Assembly (NCBI GenBank): GCA_029243165.1
Contig: JAQWSN010000003.1
Location: forward strand, 1 to 64,000
Reading direction: 5' to 3'
DNA length: 64,000 bases
Source: Flavobacteriaceae bacterium
Lineage (GTDB): Bacteria; Bacteroidota; Bacteroidia; Flavobacteriales; Flavobacteriaceae
Under the pieces are notes generated by a model. The model was given only the letters and a program-made list of their open reading frames with translations. It was not told the origin of the DNA and made no database searches. Below, piece by piece: positions 44,273 to 53,304 of this stretch. The translations under genes and the position numbers were made by a program. The first letter of the stretch is position 1, and every line of letters begins with the position of its first letter.

Positions 44273-45600
44273 TCTTCTCCCTTTTCTGCATTGCAATAAC
44301 CATTGTTTGGATTGTACTTGGCACATCGCTGGCAAAATTCCATCCGTTTTTGGTTCTGTTTTCAGCAGCTTTATTATTAGCATTACTCCTAGGACTTCCT
44401 CCCTTAGAATCCCTAAGCCTCGTTCAAATAGGTTTTGGAAAAATCATTGAAAGAATTGGTCTCTTAATTCTTTTTGGGACCATTATTGGGGTAGCCATGG
44501 AGCAATCAGGGGCTACTTTGTCCATAGCTCAAGGAATCTTAAAAAAGTTAGATCGCTTACCTCTTCCCTATGCCATTAGCAGTATTGGTTATTTAGTATC
44601 GATTCCTGTTTTTTGTGATGCTGCCTTTGTTATTTTATCTCACTTAAACAAGACCCTGTCTCAGCAAACCAAAACCCCATTGGTTGGTCTCACAGTGGCT
44701 TTATCAACAGGGCTCTTTGCTCCACATGTTCTTGTCCCCCCAACCCCAGGTCCCCTTGCTGCTGCGGCAAACCTTGAGCTAGAAAATTTATTTTTACTCA
44801 TCGCAATTGGTGCTAGTATCGCTTTTATCCTCATTTTAGTAGGAGGGGCTTACGGGCATTATTTGACCCAAAAAAAGGACTACGATCCAATCCTTACAGA
44901 AACCAAAAAAAGTAATCCAAAAACAGTCAAAATCCCTTCTTTTTTCAAAGCTTTGCTCCCCATTTTAGTGCCCATACTACTTATGTGTATTGGGACCTTA
45001 TTAAAATTTTTACCTCCTGATTTTCTTGGTGTTACTTTCTTGTCTTTTATCACAAAACCAACTTCTGCATTGGGCATTGGAATGCTATTTGCTTTTGGTC
45101 TTGTTCGTTCTAAAAGAAAAATATTTTTGAATAATTCCATAAAAAAAGGAATCGAACAAGCTGCACCTATCTTGATCATTACAGGAATGGGAGGTGCTTT
45201 AGGGAATATCATTCAAACAATTCCTCTGAAAACATATGCAGAATCCATTGCTTCTATGGAAAGTTTAGGGATTTTAATTCCCTTTTTAATAGCCGCTTTA
45301 TTAAAATCCGCACAGGGCTCTTCCACTGTAGCCATCATTACTACTTCTTCGTTAATTTTTCCATTATTACCCATCTTAGGATTGGACTCTGAAATGGGAA
45401 AAGTTTGGGCCATTATGGCACTTGGAGTGGGTTCCATGACCGTTTCTCACGCCAACGATTCGTATTTTTGGATCGTTACTCAAATGAGTGGAATGGATGT
45501 AAAAACAGCTTACAAAACGCACACTATTGGAACCCTCATTCAAGGGGGTGTTGGGCTTATTGTGGTTTGGCTATGCCACTGGATCTGGAGTATCGCTTAA
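44269..45600 (+). CDS. GntP-family sugar-acid permease
   Basis: A 443-residue integral membrane protein with about twelve hydrophobic helices. Typical GntP parts are GIIIGVAMEQSGATLSIAQ-like helix 3, the loop PHVLVPPTPGPLAAA, LLKSAQGSSTVAIITTSS, and GVGSMTVSHANDSYFWIVTQMSG. The family takes up gluconate, glycerate and related hydroxy acids with protons. Coupling to glycerate kinase through a 4-bp overlap suggests glycerate as substrate. Its stop overlaps the convergent DUF4270 gene by 4 bp. Confidence 0.92.
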   Translation: MIFSLFCIAITIVWIVLGTSLAKFHPFLVLFSAALLLALLLGLPPLESLSLVQIGFGKIIERIGLLILFGTIIGVAMEQSGATLSIAQGILKKLDRLPLPYAISSIGYLVSIPVFCDAAFVILSHLNKTLSQQTKTPLVGLTVALSTGLFAPHVLVPPTPGPLAAAANLELENLFLLIAIGASIAFILILVGGAYGHYLTQKKDYDPILTETKKSNPKTVKIPSFFKALLPILVPILLMCIGTLLKFLPPDFLGVTFLSFITKPTSALGIGMLFAFGLVRSKRKIFLNNSIKKGIEQAAPILIITGMGGALGNIIQTIPLKTYAESIASMESLGILIPFLIAALLKSAQGSSTVAIITTSSLIFPLLPILGLDSEMGKVWAIMALGVGSMTVSHANDSYFWIVTQMSGMDVKTAYKTHTIGTLIQGGVGLIVVWLCHWIWSIA

Positions 45601-47432
45601 TAACTAGAATAAATAAGCTCTAATTTCACTTTCTTAGCACTTAAGTCATTTGATGCAGGGTTAGAACCAATTAGCACTGTCCCCAGGGGGTTCAGCGTAG
45701 CCGCTCTAGGATATTTTAAATTTGCCTCTTCAAGATTAGCACTCAAAGCATCTAATGTCGAAATATCATCGATATTTGAAGTCACCACCAAGCCTAGGTC
45801 AATATTTAAAGAATCGTTTCTAATAATATTAGAAATATGGTTGGTAATATCAAAGCTGTATTTATTAGGTCGATTATTTTCATCGTACTCTAAAACTCCA
45901 CCAAAAACATACTTATTCGCATTTAATGCTGTATTGGAAATGGTATTATCAGTTGTGTAATCCAATAAAGGTGCTCCATTTTCATAACGATACAAATACA
46001 ATCTTTGGGCAAAAAGTTCAGGTGCTACTGAACTCTGATCTGGATCAACATAAAATTCTAAAACTGCTTTGTTGATAAGCCAATTCTTATTTCTGAGTTC
46101 ACTCAATAAAGTATCTTCATCCTGATCTTCATTCGAAAACAAACGGATCTTACCTAGGTATTTTCCTCCCTGTACATAAATCTTATGGGTTGGACTTTCT
46201 GAATTAGAAATGTTTAACTGCTCTTGGATTTCAAAATTCGTAACCTGGTTTTTCAGAGTATTGATCTGGATTCCCGAAAGACCAATTGAAAATTCTTTTG
46301 TTGCTCGTTCCGTTACGTCGTCTGCATCATCGTCGGGTGTTCCGTTAGTATTGTACTTGTCGTAATCATATTCAACCTTGATCGTTGCTTGTGCTATGTT
46401 TAATAGCATGTACAAGTCTTCAGAAAAATTTTCAGTTCGAATGATCATTCCTTTTACCGCCTCTTGAAAGGCAGCGTTGGATTCTAAAGAAGTAGTTCCT
46501 TCCATATTAATGATCCGTTCTTGAAAAAAGGTAGGATCAAGCGGCACCCTAATTCTTGGAGAGAGTCTTGTCTCTACTCGGGTTGTTTCATCCACGTCTT
46601 CGGTCTCAGGATCATCTTCTTCATAATTGAATCGAATTTCTTCAAAATTTAGGGTTATGCGTTCGTCAAATAAAACGGCATTGTAAAACCCCATTTCATA
46701 ATAATCTTCATCGGAATAATACACTTCTCTGGATTCAAAATTTTTAGCTGGATCAAGCGCATTTAAGTAATACGTCAGTTCATAGATCTTCAAGTCAAAA
46801 CTAGCTTTTGAGTTTCCATAAAGAGAATCAATTTCATAGACTTTGTTTTCTGATTCATAGCCTTCATTTTCATCGTCATTATGATCTAAAATTCCATCCC
46901 CGTCACTATCATCACTCAATGGATTAAGTCCCGATTGTGTTTCGATTATGTCGGTCAAATCATCTCCATCAGAATTACTTTGAGGATCTTCTGGATCGGC
47001 ATCTAACGAGTCAATAACGCCGTCATTATCCTTATCATTTTGATTGGTAAAAAAAGGAATTTCTAAGTAAACTGAAGTTACCGTTTCATTTTCAGGAATG
47101 ATCGAAATTGAAGAGGGAGTCTCCAAATCTTCTTGTTCTTGTCTAAAATCACCAAAAAACAGATTGTTGGTAATGGAGAGTTGGGTTACTACACTTGCCT
47201 CGGACCGACCGAAAACAGGATGCTCTATTTTACCCAGTTGGATCATGGACTGCACACTAGTCTCTACTTTTTCTGTAGCCTGCTGAAAGGTAAATACAGG
47301 ATAGGTTTCTGTTTCAGCGGAAAGCGTTTGATCTGCAAATAATTCTTTCCCAACAGGATAAAAATCCTTATTACAAGAAACCCAAAGGGTGACTAAACTA
47401 AGACTTACAAGAAGTTTTAATGGAATACGCAT
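45597..47432 (-). CDS. DUF4270 lipoprotein with thrombospondin-3-like acidic repeats
   Basis: A lipoprotein of 611 residues when started at the ATG at 47432, which gives the lipobox LWVSC (Cys20); the longer open frame upstream (to 47603) has no signal peptide and overlaps the glycogen-synthase-like gene. Residues about 133-191 hold Asp-rich repeats (DKDNDGVIDSLDADPEDP, DSDGDGILDHNDDENEG) like thrombospondin type 3 calcium-binding motifs. The rest is beta-rich DUF4270, a family of Bacteroidota outer-membrane lipoproteins of unknown function. It lies 16 bp downstream of the glycogen-synthase-like gene. Confidence 0.87.
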   Translation of the reverse strand: MRIPLKLLVSLSLVTLWVSCNKDFYPVGKELFADQTLSAETETYPVFTFQQATEKVETSVQSMIQLGKIEHPVFGRSEASVVTQLSITNNLFFGDFRQEQEDLETPSSISIIPENETVTSVYLEIPFFTNQNDKDNDGVIDSLDADPEDPQSNSDGDDLTDIIETQSGLNPLSDDSDGDGILDHNDDENEGYESENKVYEIDSLYGNSKASFDLKIYELTYYLNALDPAKNFESREVYYSDEDYYEMGFYNAVLFDERITLNFEEIRFNYEEDDPETEDVDETTRVETRLSPRIRVPLDPTFFQERIINMEGTTSLESNAAFQEAVKGMIIRTENFSEDLYMLLNIAQATIKVEYDYDKYNTNGTPDDDADDVTERATKEFSIGLSGIQINTLKNQVTNFEIQEQLNISNSESPTHKIYVQGGKYLGKIRLFSNEDQDEDTLLSELRNKNWLINKAVLEFYVDPDQSSVAPELFAQRLYLYRYENGAPLLDYTTDNTISNTALNANKYVFGGVLEYDENNRPNKYSFDITNHISNIIRNDSLNIDLGLVVTSNIDDISTLDALSANLEEANLKYPRAATLNPLGTVLIGSNPASNDLSAKKVKLELIYSSY

Positions 47433-47448
47433 AAGAAAAACGGGGGTA

Positions 47449-48249
47449 TTAAAACTTTTTTGAATAAAATTCAATGTAAACTTCCTCATCTTTTGATTCA
47501 GCAAAATTAAGTTGTGGTTTTTTACTTCCTTTAATTTCTTTTGCAACTGCTTCTGGGAGGTTTTCAGAAGCCATAATAAGTCCGTCTGAGTGCTCGATTG
47601 CAAGTTTTGTTAAAGCTTCATAATTTGCTGTTGCTAAGTCTTTTATGGAATCTGAATCGATTTTATCAAAAGCCACTTTTTTCTCAAAATCACTTGAAAA
47701 AGTTCCTTCAAAATCTGGCTCATAAATCGAACTCAGTATCTTACTATCTGCAAATAAGGGCTCATCGCCATAATACGTTTTAAGATACAATGGGAAAAGC
47801 GCAGTAAACCAACCGTGCAAGTGAATGATGTCTGGTGCCCAATTCAATTTTTTGACTGTTTCTACAACTCCCTTGGTAAAAAAGATCATTCTTTCATCAT
47901 TGTCTTGATGACAGTTTCCTTTTTCGTCGTGTAAAATTGTTCTTCTTTTAAAATATTCCTCGTTATCAATAAAATAAACTTGCATTCTTTCTTTGGGTAT
48001 TGAAGCTACTTTAATAATTAATGGCATATCCATGTCATTGATTACAAGGTTCATTCCCGAAAGACGAATAACTTCATGGAGCTGATGTCTTCTTTCATTG
48101 ATTAAACCATAACGAGGCATAAAAATTCGGGTCTGCCCGCCATGCTCATTAATAGCTTTTGGGATCTGAAATGAATTGACTGCTTGTTCGGTCTGAGGAA
48201 GATAAGGCACCACCTCTGAGGAAATTATTAAAACTCTTTTATCCTTCAT
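47449..48249 (-). CDS. Glycogen-synthase N-domain-only protein, probably non-catalytic
   Basis: A 266-residue protein equivalent to the first (GT5) Rossmann domain of glycogen synthase: VLIISSEVVPYL, FMPRYGLINERR, MQVYFIDNEEYFKR, APDIIHLHGWFTALFPLYLK. The complete C-terminal domain of a GlgA (about 480 residues) is missing, and the ADP-glucose loop KxGGL is replaced by LPQTEQAV (17-24). It is thus unlikely to make glycogen. This short form next to divergent panC recurs in Flavobacteriia, so it is a conserved gene and not a broken one; its role is unknown. It has a complete promoter (48279-48310). Confidence 0.82.
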   Translation of the reverse strand: MKDKRVLIISSEVVPYLPQTEQAVNSFQIPKAINEHGGQTRIFMPRYGLINERRHQLHEVIRLSGMNLVINDMDMPLIIKVASIPKERMQVYFIDNEEYFKRRTILHDEKGNCHQDNDERMIFFTKGVVETVKKLNWAPDIIHLHGWFTALFPLYLKTYYGDEPLFADSKILSSIYEPDFEGTFSSDFEKKVAFDKIDSDSIKDLATANYEALTKLAIEHSDGLIMASENLPEAVAKEIKGSKKPQLNFAESKDEEVYIEFYSKKF

Positions 48250-48278
48250 AAAAAATTTATCAGTGGGGAAAAGCTTTG

Positions 48279-48310
48279 CAAAAATACAAAATTAATGCAC
48301 ATATACTCAA
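48279..48310 (-). promoter_or_regulatory. Promoter of the glycogen-synthase-like gene
   Basis: On the minus strand TTG (48310-48308), a 21-bp spacer and TATTTTTG (48286-48279) match TTG-N17-23-TAnnTTTG, 30 bp before the start codon. Confidence 0.6.
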
Positions 48311-48346
48311 AAACTACCTACTTTAGCTACGTTAATCATTTGCTAA

Positions 48347-49192
48347 ATGTTAATCATTCACAAAGCAGCAGAGCTACAAAAAAAACCAAAATCAAGGAAA
48401 ACATCACTCGGCTTAGTCCCTACCATGGGAGCCTTGCACGCAGGACACCTCTCCCTGATTGAACGAGCAGTCGAAGAAAATTCTTCTGTAGTGGTGAGTA
48501 TCTACGTAAATCCTACCCAATTTAACCGAAATGAAGATCTTGAAAACTACCCAAAAAATCTCGAAGAAGATCTTGAGATGCTCAAACCGTTTTCAAAACA
48601 ATTGATTCTTTATGTCCCAAACCACGACGATTTGTATCCGGAAGGAATTCAAAGTAAACATTACGACTTTGGAAGTCTTTCCCAATTCATGGAAGGCGAT
48701 GCAAGACCAGGACATTTTGATGGAGTAGCTACCATTGTTGAAGCTCTTTTTCAAAACATAAATCCAGACAAGGCTTATTTTGGTGAAAAAGATTTTCAAC
48801 AGTTGCAAATAATTAAAGCACTTAATGAAACCCTAAATCTTGAGATCGAAATTGTAAGTTGTCCCTTACTTAGATCCGAGGACGGTCTAGCTTTGAGTTC
48901 GAGAAATAGATTGATGTCCGATCAACTCAGGTCTGATTCCAAAATAATTTATCAAACACTAAATTACATAGTAGAAGAAGCTTCAGACTGGAGTGTAAGT
49001 CAGATGGAAGTTTATTTTAAATCGAAAATTGCTGAGAAAGATAACTTTAAAGTAGACTATTTTTGTGTTGCAGACCCCAATGATTTGATTCCAATTACAC
49101 ATCTAGATTCAAGAAAAAACTACAGAATTTTTGTCGCCCTGTACGCAGGTAAAACAAGGCTAATTGATACAATAGAATTGGCTAGAAAATAA
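48347..49192 (+). CDS. panC: Pantothenate synthetase
   Basis: A 281-residue enzyme joining pantoate and beta-alanine with ATP. It has the HIGH-like motif PTMGALHAGHLSL, VVVSIYVNPTQF, the KDFQQ motif (YFGEKDFQQLQI) and PLLRSEDGLALSSRN with the conserved RxxDGLAxSSRN signature. It heads a tight rightward group with panD (12 bp), an LPG-type membrane protein (3 bp) and radA (9 bp). A direct repeat GTTAATCATT (48331-48340 and 48349-48358) straddles the start codon. Confidence 0.96.
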   Translation: MLIIHKAAELQKKPKSRKTSLGLVPTMGALHAGHLSLIERAVEENSSVVVSIYVNPTQFNRNEDLENYPKNLEEDLEMLKPFSKQLILYVPNHDDLYPEGIQSKHYDFGSLSQFMEGDARPGHFDGVATIVEALFQNINPDKAYFGEKDFQQLQIIKALNETLNLEIEIVSCPLLRSEDGLALSSRNRLMSDQLRSDSKIIYQTLNYIVEEASDWSVSQMEVYFKSKIAEKDNFKVDYFCVADPNDLIPITHLDSRKNYRIFVALYAGKTRLIDTIELARK

Positions 49193-49200
49193 TACCTTTG
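49193..49200 (+). promoter_or_regulatory. TACCTTTG -7 element directly before panD
   Basis: An exact TAnnTTTG ending 4 bp before the panD ATG (49205). If active, it would start an mRNA at or next to the start codon (leaderless). It lies across the panC stop codon region, so it would be an internal promoter. Confidence 0.4.
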
Positions 49201-49204
49201 CGGC

Positions 49205-49555
49205 ATGCAAATTGAAGTCTTAAAATCTAAAATTCACAGAGTAACTGTAACCGATGCCGAACTCAACTACATTGGCAGTATTACCCTTGACAAACAACTC
49301 ATAGAAGCAGCAAATATTATTGTTGGTGAAAAAGTTCAAGTAGTAAATATCAATAATGGAGAACGCCTCGAAACCTACGTTATTGAAGGAGAATCAGGAT
49401 CTGGAGAGGTCACCTTAAACGGTCCTGCTGCACGAAAGGTTCAAAAGGGGGATGTGGTGATCATAATCAGTTATGCTCAAATGGACATACAAGCCGCAAA
49501 ATCATTTAAACCAACACTTGTATTTCCAAATGAAAAAAATAATTTACTTCAATAA
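49205..49555 (+). CDS. panD: Aspartate 1-decarboxylase precursor
   Basis: A 116-residue pyruvoyl enzyme. The self-cleavage site Gly24-Ser25 is in NYIGSITLD, at the same residue numbers as in other bacteria; Ser25 becomes the pyruvoyl cofactor. The later motifs [13 protein letters not shown] and [20 protein letters not shown] are standard. It makes beta-alanine from aspartate for pantothenate, complementing PanC. An internal promoter candidate lies at 49193-49200. The next gene starts 3 bp after its stop. Confidence 0.96.
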   Translation: MQIEVLKSKIHRVTVTDAELNYIGSITLDKQLIEAANIIVGEKVQVVNINNGERLETYVIEGESGSGEVTLNGPAARKVQKGDVVIIISYAQMDIQAAKSFKPTLVFPNEKNNLLQ

Positions 49556-49558
49556 AGT

Positions 49559-50527
49559 TTGAAAAATTTCAAAGCACTTTTAAAAATCATACTTCCGTTA
49601 GGTGTTGGGCTTTTTTTTATCTACCTCAGCTACAGCGCAACATCTGCTGAAGAACGTGAATTGATTTACACCTACATTCAAAAAGCAGACCTTCGCTTTG
49701 TGTTGCTTTCTGTAATTTTTGGGATTTTAAGCCATCTTTCCCGAGCTTACCGTTGGAAATTTTTACTAGCTCCTTTGGGGTACCGCCCCCGATTTATTAA
49801 CTCGGTTTTAGCGGTTTTAATTGCCTACATTTCAAACCTTGGTATTCCTCGCTCTGGAGAAATTCTAAGAGCCACTACATTAACTACCTATGAGAAAATT
49901 CCATTCGAAAAAACATTCGGGACCATCGTTGCTGAAAGACTGATCGATCTTTTGATTTTACTCCTTTTTATTTTGAGCGCCTTAATACTTCAATTTGAAA
50001 TTATCTGGGAAATTTTGAGCGAAAAAAAAATCTCTACATCTCAGATTATCATTGGGCTTGCAGGAATGATTATTGCTTATTTGACTATCAAAAAACTCTT
50101 TTCTAAAACGGACAATCCAATTATCCAAAAAATCAAATCCTTTTTATCGGGTCTAGCTGAGGGGATCATGAGTTTAAAGAAAATGCCAAATAAGGGGGCA
50201 TTTGTCGTTCACACCCTATTTATTTGGGTCATGTATCTTGCCATGTTTTATGTTATCAAATGGACCGTTCCTGAAACTGCATCATTAGGTTTAAATGCTA
50301 TTCTTCCTGCCTTTGTGGTTGGTGGATTGGCAATTTCTGCTACTAATGGTGGTGTGGGGATCTATCCATTCTCAGTTGCCTTAGTTTTAGCGGCTTTTAA
50401 TATTTCAAACGAGTCTGGTCTTGCTTTTGGATGGATCATGTGGACCTCTCAAACCTTAATGATTATTCTCTTCGGTAGTCTTTCATTTTTTGTACTACCT
50501 TTAGTTAATCGTCAACAGAAGAGTTAA
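49559..50527 (+). CDS. LPG-synthase-type (UPF0104) integral membrane protein
   Basis: A 322-residue protein with about eight membrane helices and the UPF0104/lysylphosphatidylglycerol synthase TM signature (AYRWKFLLAPLG, ISNLGIPRSGEILRATTLT, ERLIDLLILLL). It lacks the cytosolic aminoacyl transferase domain of MprF, so a flippase-like lipid-related role is all that can be suggested. It starts with TTG, 3 bp after panD, and precedes radA by 9 bp. This position is conserved in Flavobacteriia, but no functional link to CoA synthesis is known. Confidence 0.83.
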   Translation: MKNFKALLKIILPLGVGLFFIYLSYSATSAEERELIYTYIQKADLRFVLLSVIFGILSHLSRAYRWKFLLAPLGYRPRFINSVLAVLIAYISNLGIPRSGEILRATTLTTYEKIPFEKTFGTIVAERLIDLLILLLFILSALILQFEIIWEILSEKKISTSQIIIGLAGMIIAYLTIKKLFSKTDNPIIQKIKSFLSGLAEGIMSLKKMPNKGAFVVHTLFIWVMYLAMFYVIKWTVPETASLGLNAILPAFVVGGLAISATNGGVGIYPFSVALVLAAFNISNESGLAFGWIMWTSQTLMIILFGSLSFFVLPLVNRQQKS

Positions 50528-50536
50528 ATTTCTTAA

Positions 50537-51892
50537 ATGGCTAAACTAAAAAAAGCATATTTCTGTCAAAGCTGCGGGGCACAGCATGCACAATGGCAAG
50601 GGCAATGCAATGCCTGTAAAACATGGAACACCCTTGTCGAAGAAGTCATAGAAAAAGAGGCAGTAAGTCCTAAATGGTCTGGCGACTCCAAAAATTCTGT
50701 TGCCACTCCTGTGCCCATAAATGAGGTAGATACCGCTCAAATCCCTAGAATTAAAACAAATGATCTTGAGTTAGATCGCGTATTAGGAGGTGGGCTTGTT
50801 CCCGGTGCTGTAATTTTATTAGGAGGAGAGCCTGGGATTGGAAAATCTACTCTTTTACTTCAACTTTCTCTAAGTATTAACCAAAAAGTACTTTATGTTT
50901 CCGGCGAAGAAAGTCAACAACAAATAAAGCTTCGCGCAGATCGTATGGGACTCAGCGCGGAATCTTGCTATTTGTTAAGTCAAACTGAAACCTTAAAAAT
51001 TTTTGAACAAATCCCTAAACTGAATCCTCAACTCCTCATTATTGATTCCATTCAAACCCTACAAACCCCTTACATAGAAAGTGGAGCCGGTAGTGTTTCC
51101 CAAATCAAAGCGACTACAGCAGAGCTAATTAAATATGCCAAAACTACCAATACTCCTGTTATTTTAGTGGGTCATATCACTAAGGACGGTGCTATTGCCG
51201 GACCAAAAATTCTTGAACACATGGTCGATACGGTACTTCAATTTGAAGGAGATAGAAATCATGTTTATCGAATCCTAAGGGCACAAAAAAATCGTTTTGG
51301 AGCAACCTCTGAAATTGGAATTTATGAAATGCAAACCCAAGGGTTACGCCAGGTCATAAACCCCAGTGAAGTCTTGATCTCTGCTAAAGACGAGATTTTA
51401 AGCGGTCACGCTATTGCTGCTACGGTAGAAGGCCTACGCCCAATGATGATTGAAGTCCAAGCCCTTGTTAGCTCAGCGGTTTACGGTACGCCTCAGAGAA
51501 GTTGTACAGGATTTAATAGCAAACGCTTGAACATGCTCTTGGCGGTATTGGAAAAAAGAGCTGGTTTTGCGCTAGGAAGTAAAGATGTTTTTATCAATAT
51601 TACCGGAGGAATCAACATAGAAGATCCAGCCCTAGACTTAGCCGTTATTGCAGCCTTACTTTCCAGTTATCACGATAAGCCCATTTCACAACAAATCTGT
51701 TTTGCAGCAGAAATAGGACTCTCTGGTGAGATAAGACCTGTAGCCAAAGCTGAACTTCGAATTCAAGAAGCTGAAAAATTAGGATTCGAAAACATTGCTA
51801 TTTCTAAATTTTCCAAACTCGGAACAACTCCAAAAAAAATCAACCCTCTCCCGTTTACAAAAGTTGAATCCTTGGTTGATTTCTTGTTTTAA
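50537..51892 (+). CDS. radA: DNA repair protein RadA
   Basis: A 451-residue protein. The N-terminal zinc finger has C10-x2-C13 and C24-x2-C27; the RecA-like ATPase has Walker A GGEPGIGKST (96-105); the RadA-specific KNRFG motif is in RAQKNRFGATSEIG; and the C-terminal Lon-like domain includes GSKDVFINITGG. RadA drives branch migration in recombination together with RecA. It is the last gene of the panC group, and gdhA follows after 56 bp. Confidence 0.96.
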   Translation: MAKLKKAYFCQSCGAQHAQWQGQCNACKTWNTLVEEVIEKEAVSPKWSGDSKNSVATPVPINEVDTAQIPRIKTNDLELDRVLGGGLVPGAVILLGGEPGIGKSTLLLQLSLSINQKVLYVSGEESQQQIKLRADRMGLSAESCYLLSQTETLKIFEQIPKLNPQLLIIDSIQTLQTPYIESGAGSVSQIKATTAELIKYAKTTNTPVILVGHITKDGAIAGPKILEHMVDTVLQFEGDRNHVYRILRAQKNRFGATSEIGIYEMQTQGLRQVINPSEVLISAKDEILSGHAIAATVEGLRPMMIEVQALVSSAVYGTPQRSCTGFNSKRLNMLLAVLEKRAGFALGSKDVFINITGGINIEDPALDLAVIAALLSSYHDKPISQQICFAAEIGLSGEIRPVAKAELRIQEAEKLGFENIAISKFSKLGTTPKKINPLPFTKVESLVDFLF

Positions 51893-51948
51893 AAAATTAA
51901 GATTTAATAAAAAGACGCTATCTTCGAGAGAACAAAATATGAATTTAA

Positions 51949-53289
51949 ATGGATAAAATTGTCTCTCAATTTTTAGCTCAAGTCAATGCTCGAAATCAGA
52001 ATGAACCTGAGTTTATGCAGGCTGTTACTGAAGTAGCTGAAACAGTTATTCCTTACATTGTTCAACAAGATATTTATTATGGTCAAAATATTTTGTTGCG
52101 AATGGTTGAACCCGAACGAGTTGTCTCTTTTCGTGTTGCCTGGATTGATGATAACGAAGAAATTCAAGTAAATAGAGGCTACCGAATTGAGATGAATTCG
52201 GCAATTGGTCCCTACAAAGGGGGCTTGCGATTTCATCCTAGCGTAAATTTAAGTGTACTTAAATTTTTAGCCTTTGAACAGATTTTTAAAAACAGCTTAA
52301 CAACCCTTCCAATGGGAGGCGGAAAAGGAGGCTCTGATTTTAATCCCAAAGGGAGATCTGATACTGAAGTCATGCGTTTTTGTCAAAGCTTCATGACAGA
52401 GCTTTTTCGACATATTGGCCCCAACCGGGATATTCCAGCAGGTGATATTGGTGTGGGGAGTAGAGAAATTGGATACTTATTTGGTCAATACAAAAGATTA
52501 AAAAATGAATTTACCGGAGTCTTAACCGGCAAAGGCGTTTCATGGGGCGGATCTTTAATTCGTCCTGAGGCTACAGGATATGGTGTGGTCTATTTTACCC
52601 AACAAATGCTAGACCATCAAAACGACAACTTAGAAGGGAAAAAAATTGTCATCTCTGGGTCTGGAAATGTTGCTCAATTCGCTGCAGAAAAATGCATTCA
52701 ACTGGGGGGTAAAGTGATGACGCTATCCGATTCATCTGGGTACATCTTCGATCCTGACGGAATCGATGAAGAGAAACTCGCTTTTATCATGGATCTTAAA
52801 AACGTGAAAAGAGGAAGAATTCATGAATATGCAGAGCACTATCCGTCCGCTTCATTCCACTCAGGCAAAAAACCCTGGGAAGTGCCTTGTGAGATTGCTT
52901 TACCCTGTGCTACACAAAATGAACTCAGTGGAAAAGACGCAGAGCTACTGATTAAAAACGGATGCCGTTGTGTAGGTGAAGGAGCTAATATGCCAAGTAC
53001 TCCTGAAGCCATTACTCTATTTGTAAAAAATAAAGTGTTGTTTGCTCCAGGAAAAGCTTCAAATGCTGGAGGGGTTGCTGTTTCTGGACTAGAAATGGCG
53101 CAAAATTCTCTACGCTACAGTTGGACTCGAGAGGAGGTAGACCAAAGGTTACAAACCATTATGAAGGATATTCACCAGTCTTGCATACAGTTCGGAACCG
53201 AAAAAGAACAGGTGAATTACGTAAAAGGAGCCAACATTGCTGGTTTTGTTAAGATTGCCGATGCCATGCTTGCGCAAGGGGTTGTTTAA
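51949..53289 (+). CDS. gdhA: NADP-type glutamate dehydrogenase
   Basis: A 446-residue enzyme of standard hexameric GDH length. The active-site segment PMGGGKGGSDFNPKG carries the catalytic Lys, GPNRDIPAGDIGVG the catalytic Asp, and VISGSGNVAQFAAE the nucleotide-binding fold. It converts 2-oxoglutarate plus ammonium to glutamate; NADP preference is inferred from closeness to the bacterial NADP type. A TATCTTCG element (51919-51926; one mismatch to TAnnTTTG) lies upstream. recO follows after 15 bp. Confidence 0.95.
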   Translation: MDKIVSQFLAQVNARNQNEPEFMQAVTEVAETVIPYIVQQDIYYGQNILLRMVEPERVVSFRVAWIDDNEEIQVNRGYRIEMNSAIGPYKGGLRFHPSVNLSVLKFLAFEQIFKNSLTTLPMGGGKGGSDFNPKGRSDTEVMRFCQSFMTELFRHIGPNRDIPAGDIGVGSREIGYLFGQYKRLKNEFTGVLTGKGVSWGGSLIRPEATGYGVVYFTQQMLDHQNDNLEGKKIVISGSGNVAQFAAEKCIQLGGKVMTLSDSSGYIFDPDGIDEEKLAFIMDLKNVKRGRIHEYAEHYPSASFHSGKKPWEVPCEIALPCATQNELSGKDAELLIKNGCRCVGEGANMPSTPEAITLFVKNKVLFAPGKASNAGGVAVSGLEMAQNSLRYSWTREEVDQRLQTIMKDIHQSCIQFGTEKEQVNYVKGANIAGFVKIADAMLAQGVV

Positions 53290-53304
53290 TAACACTCAAA
53301 TTGA

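Noticed and set aside
47433-47603. N-terminal extension of the DUF4270 frame by 57 codons
   Set aside because: The extension overlaps the glycogen-synthase-like gene, has no signal peptide, and would hide the clear lipoprotein signal that starts at 47432.
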